Assembly: GCF_000004075.3 (NCBI RefSeq)
Contig: NC_026659.2
Coordinates: forward strand, 3,658,001 to 3,722,000
Length of the DNA stretch: 64,000 nucleotides
Direction of reading: 5' to 3'
DNA from: Cucumis sativus
Taxonomy: Eukaryota; Streptophyta; Magnoliopsida; Cucurbitales; Cucurbitaceae
Shown one piece after another: positions 13,351 to 25,003 of this stretch. Made by a program: the position numbers and the translations under genes. The first letter of the stretch is position 1, and the number at the start of each line of letters is the position of its first letter. The notes under the pieces are model-generated. The model searched no databases and was not told where the DNA came from. It worked only from the letters and a program-made list of their open reading frames with translations.

Positions 13351-16300
13351 TAAAACTACTGTGGTTGCGATGACAAAAGATTGTTAGGGGTAAATCTATC
13401 CAGGTAGATTGATATTGAAGAGTTTTGTGGATATAGGAGATTGGATGGAGGTGTTATGAGGAGGCTTGATGATAGTTCATTTGCATGGTCGTGAGAGAGT
13501 GTAGATTGTAGAGGTAAGGTCATAGGACCTATAGAAGACTTTAATTGGACACTAGAGAATATTGGATGATTTATGATAGACCTCAAAAAGACTCACAATT
13601 TACATGGAGGATCCATAGAGTCCTAGAAATAATCATACGGAGAATCTTAAAAGACTTTGATAGAACCTAAGGTAGACATATATAGAATGTACATGGAGGA
13701 TCCATGTAGTAATACTTAGTCGTTAGTGGTACCAAAGAGGACCCTATGAGTCACATGAATTTTCGTTACGATACACATGTAGAAGACTTGGTTGTCCTAT
13801 GGTTGATCTTGAAGCGCTAATTGAGTCACCTAATTTGCAAGACTCATAGAAGATGTCAAAGTGTTTAAGCTTGAAACCATCTTGATTCTTAACGGACAAT
13901 TCACAAATGTACATGACTTATTATATCTTTTTAACCCCTCGAGGGTAAATGACTTTTCTCAATGGTTCATTTGTCCATTCAAGATATGTAATGAACACCA
14001 AAGTCTCTTCTATAAATATACTTACTCACAATAAAAGTTTTGAAGGAAATATAAGGACTTGTTCAAAATTAAAATGTTAAAGCAAGTTAGTCTCACTTTA
14101 TATCAAAAGTTGAATGGTCGTGGAGATTCCTTGAGTTGGTATGTTATTCGATTGGACTTCTTAACTTGCTTGTATTGCATCCTTCATATTTTTCTTAAAA
14201 TGATATTTTTGGTCCTTAAATTTTAAATAATACATGCATTTAGTTCAGGTTTGTTTGTCATGAAATGTATGCTCGTTTGATCCATCAAAAGATACATTTT
14301 TAGTCCCTTAATTTTTTAAAATATGTTTTAAAAGCCCGATATCAACTTTTTTAAAAAATAGCAAATACAATAAAGTTTATTAGTGATCAGTAATAAACAA
14401 CAGTTTTATGATCTATCAATGATAGATCGATATTTGTTACATAGTTTATTAGTTATAGACTCTAATCATTGATATAATTAAACGGCTACATCTACCATAA
14501 AAATTGCTATATATTTATATTAATGTATTTGCAACTATCACGTTTCAAAACTATCAAAAGCTTTGGTTTTTAGAGCCTTGGAAGCTTCTCCCTTTCTTTT
14601 CTTTTGGGTTTGGGCTTGATTGTCTTTTAGGCCGAAACAATAAAATTTGGGCTTGGGCTTACCTTTTCCTAGTCCAATTTTCCTTTTAGGACACAAGACT
14701 GACGTATTTGGAATTGAAAGACTAATATTTTCATATCAACTTTATATTAAAATTAATAAAAATCATGTGTTACATAGAAAACAAAAAATGCCACAACAAG
14801 AAGAACCCCCTTAAGTCTATTTTTTAAAAGTTAGAGAATAAAATCGTATATTTCGAAACCTCAAAACGAAAAACCCGTTCTGAAGAGTTTAGACATTTAA
14901 AATGAGATAACTATGTAAAAGCTTGAAAACAAAGCCCCAAATGGTTTCTTGTTCTTCGCCACTTTTTGAAACTTTATAATTTTTCCTATCACCTTTACCT
15001 CATCATTCAAAATTATAATACCAAAAAGTGAGAGAGAGACATAAAAGCCTTAGAAGGGAAAAAGTCGAGACTGAATGTTATTACAAAACTGGAGAGGACA
15101 TAGAGATGGGGAGTTGCCGACGAGGAGGTCTAGATGGAATGAGCTTCAAATGTATTTGTGGACGTGTGGATGAGAGTGAGAAAGAGAGAAAGAGATCGAG
15201 AGTGAAAGACTCAATCGACAAACATGAGTTTCTCTTGGATTATTTATAAATATAGTAAAATGCATATTTACAAGCGATAAACAAAGACGGACTACCTATA
15301 GTTGACTATCACAAATATATTGTAATATTTTGTTATATTTGTAAATGTTTTATCATTTAATTAAAATAATTTAAAAAAATTCTTGAATTGGTTTATCTAC
15401 TCTTTCAAGTTCGTAAGTAATTGCTAGATATTAATGACTTATATATCTATGGTTCAAACATCAAATCACACCCATAAGATATATCACTTCAACCTAAATA
15501 GTTATAGTGTGACAAAAGATATGATTGTCCGTTTAAACATGAATCTCTTTCTAGCTAGATCATGAATTTTCATATTTACATACGTATATACAAAAAGATA
15601 TACCGCTTCAACTCGAACAGTATATAGTAGAGAAAAAATGGTTGTTTGTTCAAACACATCTCTACCATTGAGTTGCTGCCATATTTCAGTTTTTCAAATA
15701 CAGTTAGTTGTGAGGATTTGTTTTTCAGTATCACCATTTTCAAAAAAATACTTACCTTAGTTTCTAAGTTATCTAAACCATGTCCTCATGATTGTACATG
15801 ATCGTCCTTAGTTTCTAAGTAAAATTCTTCGGGAATAGGTTTAATCAACTTGTGGAGTATTCAAACTTAAGAGTGATTGTCAAAAGCCAATTCAGACCTA
15901 ATACTCATTGTCTTATAATTCATAAATCAAATTTGAATTGAAAGTTTTAGCGTTTGAAAATGTTGGGTTTAGAAACTCCAAGGAAATCCCATGTAAATTG
16001 CATATAATACAAAGTAATCAGTATAACTTTGCTTATTTTTATCCTCAACTACGGTCTGTTTGCATGTATAAGTGGATGAAAGTTTCATAATCTAAATGTA
16101 CCTTAACCGTTGAATAATAATAAACTAAACTTGTAATAAATCTGTGGAACTAAACAGATCTCAATTGATTAAAGTATATGCGTCAAAATAAGAGATCATC
16201 TAGCCATAATAATAAAAAAAGAAAAACTTGGAAACATACCAAGAATATTCACACGTCATTTGATTTTGTACCATAATTTCTCTGTATTCATCACAACAGC

Positions 16301-16378
16301 AGCTTCTGATTTCTATCAAAGGTTCCAAGAATTTATTATAACTTCAAAGAATGTAAAGGGAAGAATCAAAATCATGAA
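13350..16378. other. Intergenic; short repeated motif, otherwise nothing recognised
   Basis: An imperfect motif ACATGGAGGATCCAT occurs at about 13602 and 13692 in a low-complexity, purine-rich stretch suggesting eroded transposon sequence. From about 13930 to 16300 I see no gene. The small open frame at 15028-15249 has no family resemblance. The last few hundred bases before 16379 should hold the 3' UTR of the PLP-protein gene. Confidence 0.5.
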
Positions 16379-18253
16379 CTAAAGCACTTCAATAATGGTT
16401 CTTTGATTAAGAGCAGTGTATCTCCATCTCTCTTTCTCAACAAAATCAGCATCCAAAAACTGAGCAACAAAACTCCAAAGCTTATAAACATCTTCAAAAT
16501 TTGTCAAAAACCCAAGAGCAGCTGTTACCACACTAATCCCTAAATTCCCTTTACTTTTCTTCATGTTCTTCTCATCTTTTCCAAATTCTTTCCTCTCGAG
16601 AACTTTCCCTTTCTCCTCTCCGTACTTATCTGAAAAACAAATGTTATGTAAAAATCCGTAGCTTAGTGAAATATTGCTTCTATCAGCAAGCTTTTGTACA
16701 AGAACAGGCTCAACTTTCTCCCCTTTCCAATCAAACACATTGAAAGCTAAAGCTGGTCCTCTATCAAATTTCACTTTTGGGCCATAGATTTTGACTAAAC
16801 AAACCCCTTGTGAATTGGGATGTTTGAGTTTTAACAATGAACTCACTAGCCAATTGATTAAACATCTTGCTCTTGTTGATATCAAAACCAAGCCTAATGA
16901 ATCCACTTGATCTAAGCCTTTGCATTTTGTCTCATATCGATTTGAAACTATCTCAATTTCTGAAACATTTGATCTTGATTTACCTTCTTCGTCCATTTCA
17001 GGAAAATTCGTTGTTGTTGTTTTTGAAATTTGATGAGAGATTGGACCTGAAAATGAGCTTGTTGATGGAACCATTTGTTGTTGTTGAAACTCAAGATCTA
17101 TGTCAGTTCCTGATGAATCTTCATTTAGCTGCAACAACTTATCAGCAGGAACAAGATTAACAATCCCAACATTAGATGATGAAGAATTGGTTTCAAGAAT
17201 TGAAATGACAGATTTTTTCACTAGAAGACATCCAAATCCAGAGGGGTTTTCACCAAAAACTTTATAGAAAGAAGAAACAAGAAAATCAGGACGGAACAAC
17301 GACAGTCCGAAGCAATCCATATCTTTTGGCCCTAAAGCACAAGCATCCACAAGAACATGCCACCGATTTTCCTGTGCTATACTCATCCACAAATAAGGAT
17401 AACGAGCTCCAGTAATTCTGGAATGTAACGGGAAAACGAAAAGGCCCTTTTTAGTTTTCTTCTTCTTGTTCTTACTTACAATCATCTCCTTCAATTTCCT
17501 TGAATTTATCCTCAATCTTGGCCAGGAAAATTCAGCCGACATGGTTGTAGCTCCCCTGTTTTGAGAGCTACTAACCATGGCTTCCACTGCTTCGCTTTCG
17601 TAATCATAAACAGTTAAAACCTTGTTGCTGGTTTGAAATGGGTATGATTCTGCTAAGAGTTTGAAAGCAGAGGTTCGATTTGCAGTGAAAATCATGGCAT
17701 AATCGGACTCGGAAACGTTGAGGAATCTGAATATTCTTCGTTTAATGGCGGATTCTAGGTCAGAATCGAGGCCATTTTCGAGTAGGCGAGATTTGAGATT
17801 GCCGGTACGGTAAGAAACGCCGAAGAAAGGGAAATTTAGGTTGGAAGAAGGGAATGGGTTTGAATGTTTTTGGAATTGATGATAAGAGAAGAGGCCGATG
17901 CCGATGTAATCGAGACAAATGTGGTTTGAGAGATTGAGATGGTAATATTGTCTGTTTCTGATCGCATCGATTTCTTGGGTTTGACTGTACTGAGGGAAGG
18001 CAGCGAGAAAGAGGGAGAGAGCCTGCGGCGGCGACGGAAGGCATTCTGGATTTGTGAAGGTGGTGTTTGGGAAGACGCCGGCGCTGGCTTTTGCAGCGAA
18101 GTCACGGCGGGAAGCGGCAGAGGTGCGAGGAGTGGCGGTAGTTGAGGGTTGGGAGGATGGGAAGTTGAGGAGTGGAGTTGGGCAACAGCTGCTTCCGCCG
18201 CCACTGCCTCCACCACATGCGGCGGAGATCTCTGTCAGGCACGGCGACGGCAT
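16379..18253 (-). CDS. Molybdenum cofactor sulfurase-like PLP-dependent protein (NifS-like domain only)
   Basis: Single uninterrupted frame of 624 codons, intronless. The fold is the class V aminotransferase/NifS-like domain found in the N-terminal half of molybdenum cofactor sulfurase (ABA3). Visible landmarks: HICLDYIGIGLFSYHQF (about residues 111-127), AMIFTANRTSAFKLLAESYPF (186-206, read as AMIFTANRTSAF then KLLAESYPF), VDACALGP with D303 as the probable PLP pyridine-nitrogen partner, and SSFYKVFGENPSGFGCL with K331 as the probable Schiff-base lysine. The C-terminal MOSC domains of true sulfurases are absent. Length and layout match the short Arabidopsis paralogue At5g51920 better than the roughly 900-aa group. 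Substrate and pathway are unknown; cysteine desulfurase-like chemistry is inferred. The N-terminus is Ser/Thr/Ala/Pro-rich low complexity. Confidence 0.88.
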   Translation of the reverse strand: MPSPCLTEISAACGGGSGGGSSCCPTPLLNFPSSQPSTTATPRTSAASRRDFAAKASAGVFPNTTFTNPECLPSPPQALSLFLAAFPQYSQTQEIDAIRNRQYYHLNLSNHICLDYIGIGLFSYHQFQKHSNPFPSSNLNFPFFGVSYRTGNLKSRLLENGLDSDLESAIKRRIFRFLNVSESDYAMIFTANRTSAFKLLAESYPFQTSNKVLTVYDYESEAVEAMVSSSQNRGATTMSAEFSWPRLRINSRKLKEMIVSKNKKKKTKKGLFVFPLHSRITGARYPYLWMSIAQENRWHVLVDACALGPKDMDCFGLSLFRPDFLVSSFYKVFGENPSGFGCLLVKKSVISILETNSSSSNVGIVNLVPADKLLQLNEDSSGTDIDLEFQQQQMVPSTSSFSGPISHQISKTTTTNFPEMDEEGKSRSNVSEIEIVSNRYETKCKGLDQVDSLGLVLISTRARCLINWLVSSLLKLKHPNSQGVCLVKIYGPKVKFDRGPALAFNVFDWKGEKVEPVLVQKLADRSNISLSYGFLHNICFSDKYGEEKGKVLERKEFGKDEKNMKKSKGNLGISVVTAALGFLTNFEDVYKLWSFVAQFLDADFVEKERWRYTALNQRTIIEVL

Positions 18254-18360
18254 CTCTGTTTTCTTCTTAAGATACTCTGTTTTTCTTTCTTAGGCTGTTG
18301 TCTTTGCTTCCAAATTCCAATTAAATTGGGTGTTGCTTAATATACTTTGGGTTTGACCAA
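18254..18360 (-). promoter_or_regulatory. Core promoter and leader of the PLP-protein gene
   Basis: On the minus strand a TATA-like GTATATTAAGC lies at about 18338-18348, roughly 90 bases before the ATG at 18253. A W-box core TTGACC is visible on the plus strand at about 18353-18358. Inferred from sequence only. Confidence 0.35.
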
Positions 18361-21300
18361 AAGTTTCCACCTTTATTTTCTTTTACTTTATTAATTTTTT
18401 ATGTTGAATTATTGTTTATTCTCTTCTCATTTATGCTTTAGATTTCTTTTTTTTTTTTTTTAAATACTTTTTAACAACTAATATAAAATTTACGAGGTCT
18501 TATCGACTTAAGTTTATCGAACTACACCATTAGTCCCTACGTTCTTTGTATATCATATGTAATGGACTTGTCCATGTCTATAATATCATCTACCTCTAAC
18601 TTGAAGAGGTTAAGCACCTCTTCTTTCATTCAACAACCATTCAACTCTCACACGGTTCAATTCCATCACCCATAAGTGTATTGTATCAATAGTAACGTAT
18701 CTACACTTATTTCATATAATTTATTCTAAGTCTTACGTATTTATTTTTCTACAAAGTTTCATATAAGTTACATTAATCTATTTATGACTAATGAAATGAA
18801 ATGAGAAATCAAACATTATAATAGTACAAGTTCATGTCAATTAAATTATACTCGTTTAGTAAGCTTACATTAACTTATAACTCTATTCCATAACCCTAAT
18901 AAGTTTATATTTTTCCACATTAGAATAAAAATGTATTTAAATGTCTTTTTATAATATTATTTAAAAAACTAGTTGATTTTAGTTTAGTAGATACACATTT
19001 AAGAAATAAAAAGTATAGAACAAATTTGTTCACATTGAAAAGGTCCCCTAATCTCATCAGCTTTGATATATATCATTGATCTAGGAAGTTTGACCTTTTA
19101 TTAATACTAAAATTTAATTTAATGACCATTTCTACTCTAAAAAATTAAATGAATAAAATAAACTCTTTCATAGACCACTAAATTTGACTATATAAATTAT
19201 TTTGCACTTTGCTTTATCCTATATCCTATATTAAACCTTTTAAGTTCGTAATAACAAAATTTGAAAACTAAAAAAAAAAGAGTACGATTTACTTTTTTTT
19301 TAGAATTTGACTGAAAATCAAATGATTGTATTTAAAAAAATGTTTAATTTTAAAAAACTAGAATAACAGAATAAAATTTATTCTTACCAACCAAAGTCTA
19401 ATTTTTTTTTGTTGAAAATCAAGTAAGATAGGGGTGGCTAAGGTTGGAATGAATAGGTCAGAGAGGGAATTGATTTTTTTTTCCCCTAAATTCACACTTA
19501 ATACTCAAGAAAGTAATTTTAAAATACAATTTTTTTGCACATCAATGTCATGAACTTTTCTTTTAAAAAAAAAATTCAAGTCAATTATAACGTTATTAAA
19601 TAATGTTTAGAGACACAAATGATAATGGTGAAATCAAAACTTTTGAAAAGTGGATCAAAATTTTCAATTTTATTCTCTATGATACATTTTTCTACATAAT
19701 TTGGGAAAATTTTCACCAAATAACTTTGAATATTTTCTTCTTTCAATAAAAAGAAAAAGAAAAGCCATTTCTTAGCTGAATCTTAGTATGTAAGAAACAA
19801 GAACTTTAATTTGAAGTTAAATCATGATGAGGAAATTTTGGAGTTGAAGACATTGAAAATAGGGTTTGAATAGATGTTGATGAAAAAGGGAGAAAAATTC
19901 GAGAATTTTTTTTATACAACGAGAACCTCGAGTGAAAAATTCCTTTCTTTAGTCTCACATTATCATCATGTTTTAAAAAATTAACCGAAATTTGTTTTTG
20001 TATACTACGAAAATGATATATTTTTCTTATTCATTTTAAAAATTTGCTTTCATGAGTATTTATGGACCTCACGTTAACGTTAACAAATCTCACTCTAAGC
20101 TGTAGTTCATGGAGTCCACTAGTATTTATAAAAGTAAATTTATTATATAAAATGAATAGAGTATGTCATTCACCAAAGTGAGTTTAGCTTGGCAGTAACT
20201 GAAGTAACCTTTCATTATAAAGGTAGAAAGTTCGATTCTAATTCTCAAACACTTTCTATATTATGGAAATGTGGAAATTCTTTTTTTTATTTATTTATTC
20301 CATTACTGATATTGATGCATATATATTTACAAAATATAGAAAAATTTTAGATTCTACAAATTAAACTGATAGTAATCTTGTATCAGTATCATCAACGTCG
20401 ATATTTGAAAAGGAAATAATGGGATTGTTAGTATAAAAAAAATATGGCGTGGAAGAAGTGATTTTATGGGGGAAGTGAGTGTTAGCATAACATACGGCTT
20501 TTGAGAAAAAGACAATAGCAACAAATAGTGGACTCTATAAAAGTGGTTTCATATTGGCCGGCACCATTCATTGCTTACCCAAAAGAAAATAAAAGAAAAG
20601 TGTTTCTTGGAATGCTTCCTTACCTACTCAATAACACAAAATTAAAGCTTAAATTAACATTTTTAATTCATCTATTTTGGATTTAATTCTACTTCTTTTT
20701 TCTCTAAAAATATAACCAAATTAATTTTAAAAATATTTTCAATATTATTATTTCTCAAATAATATATTTACTCCTTAAAACAATTTTATTTTTACTTTCA
20801 ACAAATTTAAATTTTAGTTTATCAAAGTTATTCAATGACGGTTGAATTTGTAATCAAATCCTAAGAAAAACAAAGTCTTTTTTTCTTTTTTGTCAAAAAG
20901 TAAACTAAGCTTGATTTTTTAAACACGAGTAGAAAAAAATGGATGATTAGATAATAAAAATAATAAATCTATCTTCATCTATTTGCTCAAGTTTTCTTTG
21001 TTAGTAGATAATTTAAAATGGTATTATTATAATAAGTGGTTTCAAGTCATGTGTTTAAACTCATCTAGACAACTTTAAAGTACTCCAAATACAAAAATTT
21101 TAAACTCGAACGAAACAACATTGTTCCAAACTTAAACAATTTGAAGTCTAATAACTCAATTCCAATTTCAAAATGTTCCTATTTCTTAAATTTTAACCTT
21201 TTGTGAGACGAAGTGAAACTCTTAATGCATAAAATGATTACTTCCAAAGTTTAATATATATATATATATATATCCTAGACTTGTTCACAAAGAAAAGGAG

Positions 21301-22675
21301 AAGGAGAAACTCTATTATTTTATGTTGGTGGGGAACTCTCTTTTGGGATTAAAAAAAAAAAAGGAAATTCACATTTCTCAATTCTTTGACATATAAAGGT
21401 GTCAAGACTTAAAATATATACAAATATATAAAAATATGTGTTTGGAGAAATAATGAAAAAAAGTATGATAATAGAGCTCATATCACTACATTTTCGAAAT
21501 TGCAAAAATAGTAAATTTAAAAACGTATAACCATTTGATAACCTACAGATAGCCTTATGATATTATTAATTACTTGTCATATTTGAATTATCATCTGATA
21601 CAGTTTTTCTAAGAATATTATATAGATCTATCATCTGTGTCTATCACAACCTAAATAATAGTAGTCTATTCGTGGGTTGTCGTAAATAAAGTATAAAAAA
21701 TTTCTATATTTGTGTAAAATATAACTTTTGGTTAATTTTTACATATTTGAAAACAGCCAACAATTTTTTGTTATTGCTACAAACTTTTCTAGATGATTAA
21801 AGTTTAATAATTTTTTAAAAATCAATATTGAACTAATAGAAAAGGTCTCCACATTACATTATAACAATTGGAGTACTCTATGTGGAGTTGAACACAATGT
21901 GGAAAATTTGTTCATAAATCATACCCATCTCCAGCTGCATTATATATTGTTGTAAATGTGAATTATATCATTGATCACTTCTCATTTGAGCTGTTAACCT
22001 CACAAGGACCTAAACTCTACAATATAAACATATATCTATATATAATTTGTCATTTCTCTAAATGGTTTTATTCAAATATTTAAGTTTATGAATCAACAAT
22101 TTTATAGTTTAAAATGAGAACATAATATTGTTTTCTAATTTCTAGTTATATAAATTCAATTCAGTCTCTATATAGTCAATCAATATATATATATATACTA
22201 TGCATGATCACATCCTATTAGTAATTTAATGTTTAAATGTTTCTTTCAAGTTTCAAGTTGTTTACTATTTAAATGTTATTTGGTTTAGTTCTTTTTTAAC
22301 AATTTTGTTATTTGAATGAGATTTAAGTAAATATTTTCTTTTTATACTTTTCTTAACAACATAATTATGAATGAAATTATTCTAATAGTTTCAAATTGAC
22401 CAAAGTTTCAATACAAGCCAAATTCAAAGTGACTATTTGATAAATTTTGTGTAAACTTCATTCAACAGTTTTGAATGCTCAAATAAGATAAACATTGCCT
22501 TAACATCTCGAACTAACTGGAATCGATAAAATATATGAAAAGAAACTTGACAATATGTCTTATGTAAATAACAATGAGGATAACGAAAATTCACTTATTT
22601 ACACGATGGTATGCTATTTTCTACTTTAGGTGTACACTATATGCTTTTGGATTCATACCATCCAAATGGTCAATC
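18361..22675. other. Long AT-rich intergenic stretch, no gene recognised
   Basis: No family-like open frame on either strand. A good TATA consensus (CTCTATAAAAG) sits near 20532-20542, followed by a mildly GC-rich patch (TTGGCCGGCACC) near 20555-20566, but no coding sequence follows. A long (TA)n run lies at about 21250-21273, and a tRNA-like relic is possible near 20190-20240. Confidence 0.5.
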
Positions 22676-22837
22676 ACTGATGGGGATATAATTGTTCACA
22701 ACTATATATATATATATATACCCATACCGATGATCATTATCTTCTCCTAACTAATTACTGATGGGGATATAATTGTTCACAACTATATATATATATATAT
22801 ACCCATACCGATGATCATTATCTTCTCCTAACTAATT
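22676..22837 (+). repeat. Perfect 81-base tandem duplication
   Basis: Two head-to-tail copies, 22676-22756 and 22757-22837, look identical base for base, including their internal (TA)n tract. Perfect identity implies a recent duplication or an assembly artefact. Confidence 0.9.
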
Positions 22838-24690
22838 AGTGACCTTTGCTTGCACTTCCTAATAATTTTTCCCAGTCTCAAACTCCCCTCATTCCTCCAC
22901 TTTTGACCGTTTGTGAGAGCTTGTTTTTATTTAATGTCGTGATATTTCAATCTACTCGACTTGATAAGTTTACTCTCCAATCCAAATCCACTTGATTTGA
23001 TAGAGCTCTACTTTCTTACCATATTCCAAACCCTTTTTGTCTCATCCCACAAGACTCACTACTTTTGTTCAAAATAATCAACGATCTCACTCACACGTAT
23101 AGGTTTAGATCACCTTAGTTATGATATTAATTAATGGACAAGAACAACAAAGCCTCTACCTATCTCCACATCGTACAATTAGCCCACTGATATATATACC
23201 ATGATCATAATTCTTTTACTTGTGATACCATAACAAACGTTTCACACCAAAGAAGATAATTGTTCACATTTATAAACCCAACCATAATCATATTATTCTT
23301 TTTTAAAATTAAGATCGTTCTTTTTCCAACCAAAAATTCGTTTACACTTCTAACCAGTGGTAGAATAGTAATTACAACTTATAGATTACGTACAGAATAC
23401 AAGAGTAGAATGTTTGAAGATTGAAGTATATATTAGTATTTTGTTATTGGCAGTGTATTTTTCCATTAGTGAGGAATGAAAAGTCAAGATCTAAAGAAAA
23501 GAGATGTTGAAAAAAACATAATGAAAAATGATTGTCCTTGAGAAAATGATGAAAAAGCAAAAGTTGCATCTGCACACACACAACACACAACACACCACCA
23601 TAATTTATGATATTCAAAAAAGTGAAAAACAACAAAATAAAATTATATTATAATGCCTATTTTTCAAAAAGGAAAGATAGAAAAAGAAAAAGAAGAAATT
23701 CTTTGACTATCATTCCAATCATTGCTTAACCTTGTTCATCTTTATCAAACCTTACTTTTAATTCATTACAAAAATCCCCCATAAATTACGATTTCATTTT
23801 ATAATTGTTTTAGTCTTCACTTTTAAATAAAAAATTATTGTAAATAATAAAACTTTCAAAAACATTTACATAATAAAAATTTAGAAAGTAAAGGAGACTT
23901 AGTTATTTCTATAAAATTTAATATTTTATTTTTCATATAAATAAACTTATAAACTTAAAAATTATTTGAAGAGTACCAATCACATCAATCTTGATATCTC
24001 TTTTCTTTTTCCAGTATTACCCTTCTCTATGGTAAGAAATGTATATAGAGAGTTAATCATGGCCCCTAGAATGATCATAACTTGGATGATGCCCAAGAAA
24101 GATTAAGAATGCAAGAAAGTGCCCAAAAAGTATAGGAAATTCCCTTGTAGTTATAAGTTTCTCCCCAAAGCTCCACGAGCATAATAAGAAAAAGGGAAGA
24201 TAGTTATGATAGAAAATTTTTAGTACTACAACGATACTTGCTATTTTCATTGATAATTTGATTAGTTAAAGTTGATTATGATTATACTAATTTTCATTAC
24301 GAAGTGATAAATGTCCTCGTTTTCAACAATAAACTAATTTATTTTTTTCATACTCGCATGGTATTAGAAATTTTTTCTATAGAGAACTTAAATGACCCTT
24401 CGTTTGATGCTCGCCCATACTTTCCGTGTTAAATTTATATCTAATAACTATGCAAGTTTTAAAAAATTTAGCAATTTATTAAACGTAAAATGGATAACTC
24501 AAATAACTTATTAAACACGTGAGAATAAAGGGACATATCTTTATACATAATAATGATATAATAGTTAGCAAACACGTCTTTACATATAAACATTCGTATG
24601 AGCTAGAATAATAATTATAAACTATGGTAAAAACTAAAAAGAAAAAATAAGAACAAACGGACGTATCTTTATACGTAAGAAGTTAATCAC
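22838..24690. other. Intergenic, downstream of MIR399
   Basis: AT-rich; a CA-rich microsatellite lies at about 23570-23597. No supported gene. The 3' part of the MIR399 primary transcript may extend into the right-hand end of this stretch. Confidence 0.5.
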
Positions 24691-24860
24691 TAAGCTATAG
24701 CAGTTCATAGGGCAACTCTCCTTTGGCAAGTTATATAGGAAATGATATAAATATAATAAATATATGTACACATATATATATATGTATTGTGATGAATAAT
24801 TTAAAAGCCAAGAACCTGCCAAGAAAGAGATTGCCCTAAGACTGATTTGCTTATTTGAAG
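24690..24860 (-). ncRNA. MIR399: MIR399 precursor (microRNA399 hairpin)
   Basis: On the minus strand the 3' arm at 24708-24728 gives a 21-nt miR399: it begins TGCCAAAGGAG and ends AGTTGCCCTA, the canonical family sequence. The 5' arm at 24816-24836 contains GGGCAATCTC followed by TTTCTTGGCA, the miR399* position. The two arms pair along their length with one bulged T, one C-A mismatch and two G-U pairs, the usual MIR399 geometry; the loop is about 87 nt. miR399 is made in phosphate-starved shoots, moves in phloem and represses PHO2 (UBC24) mRNA, releasing phosphate uptake and loading. The TATA box and P1BS sites just upstream agree with this identity. Confidence 0.93.
24708..24728 (-). ncRNA. 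MIR399: Mature miR399
   Basis: The 21-nt mature product on the 3' arm. It shows the family core GCCAAAGGAGAGTTGCCC, which targets the multiple sites in the PHO2 5' UTR in other plants. Confidence 0.9.
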
Positions 24861-24908
24861 AACCATCCTTTCACTAGAAGCCATTTGAAACCCTAAACCT
24901 TTCACAAG

Positions 24909-24919
24909 CTTTTATATGC
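24909..24919 (-). promoter_or_regulatory. TATA box of MIR399
   Basis: GCATATAAAAG on the minus strand, about 75-80 bases upstream of the start of the 5' arm. This places the transcription start near 24880, a compact arrangement typical of MIR399 genes. Confidence 0.7.
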
Positions 24920-24970
24920 ACACTTACTCTGACTTTGAGATAAAGAGAATAAAAACCCTCTGGAGCAAAG

Positions 24971-25003
24971 GCATATGCTTGAGGGTTTATGCTATGGATA
25001 TTC
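24971..25003 (-). promoter_or_regulatory. Pair of P1BS (PHR1-binding) motifs upstream of MIR399
   Basis: Two matches to the palindromic consensus GNATATNC: GCATATGC at 24971-24978 and GGATATTC at 24996-25003, centred 25 bases apart and about 50-90 bases upstream of the TATA box. PHR1-family MYB factors bind P1BS to switch on MIR399 under phosphate starvation. The close pairing at the right distance makes functional sites likely. Confidence 0.75.

Noticed and set aside
15028..15249. 73-codon plus-strand open frame rich in Arg/Lys/Glu
   Set aside because: It resembles no known family, its composition follows the local purine-rich sequence, and no splice partners or clear promoter are seen.
20190..20245. 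Possible tRNA gene (ends GTTCGATTCT)
   Set aside because: There is no acceptor stem or cloverleaf and the A box is poor; at most it is a SINE-like relic.
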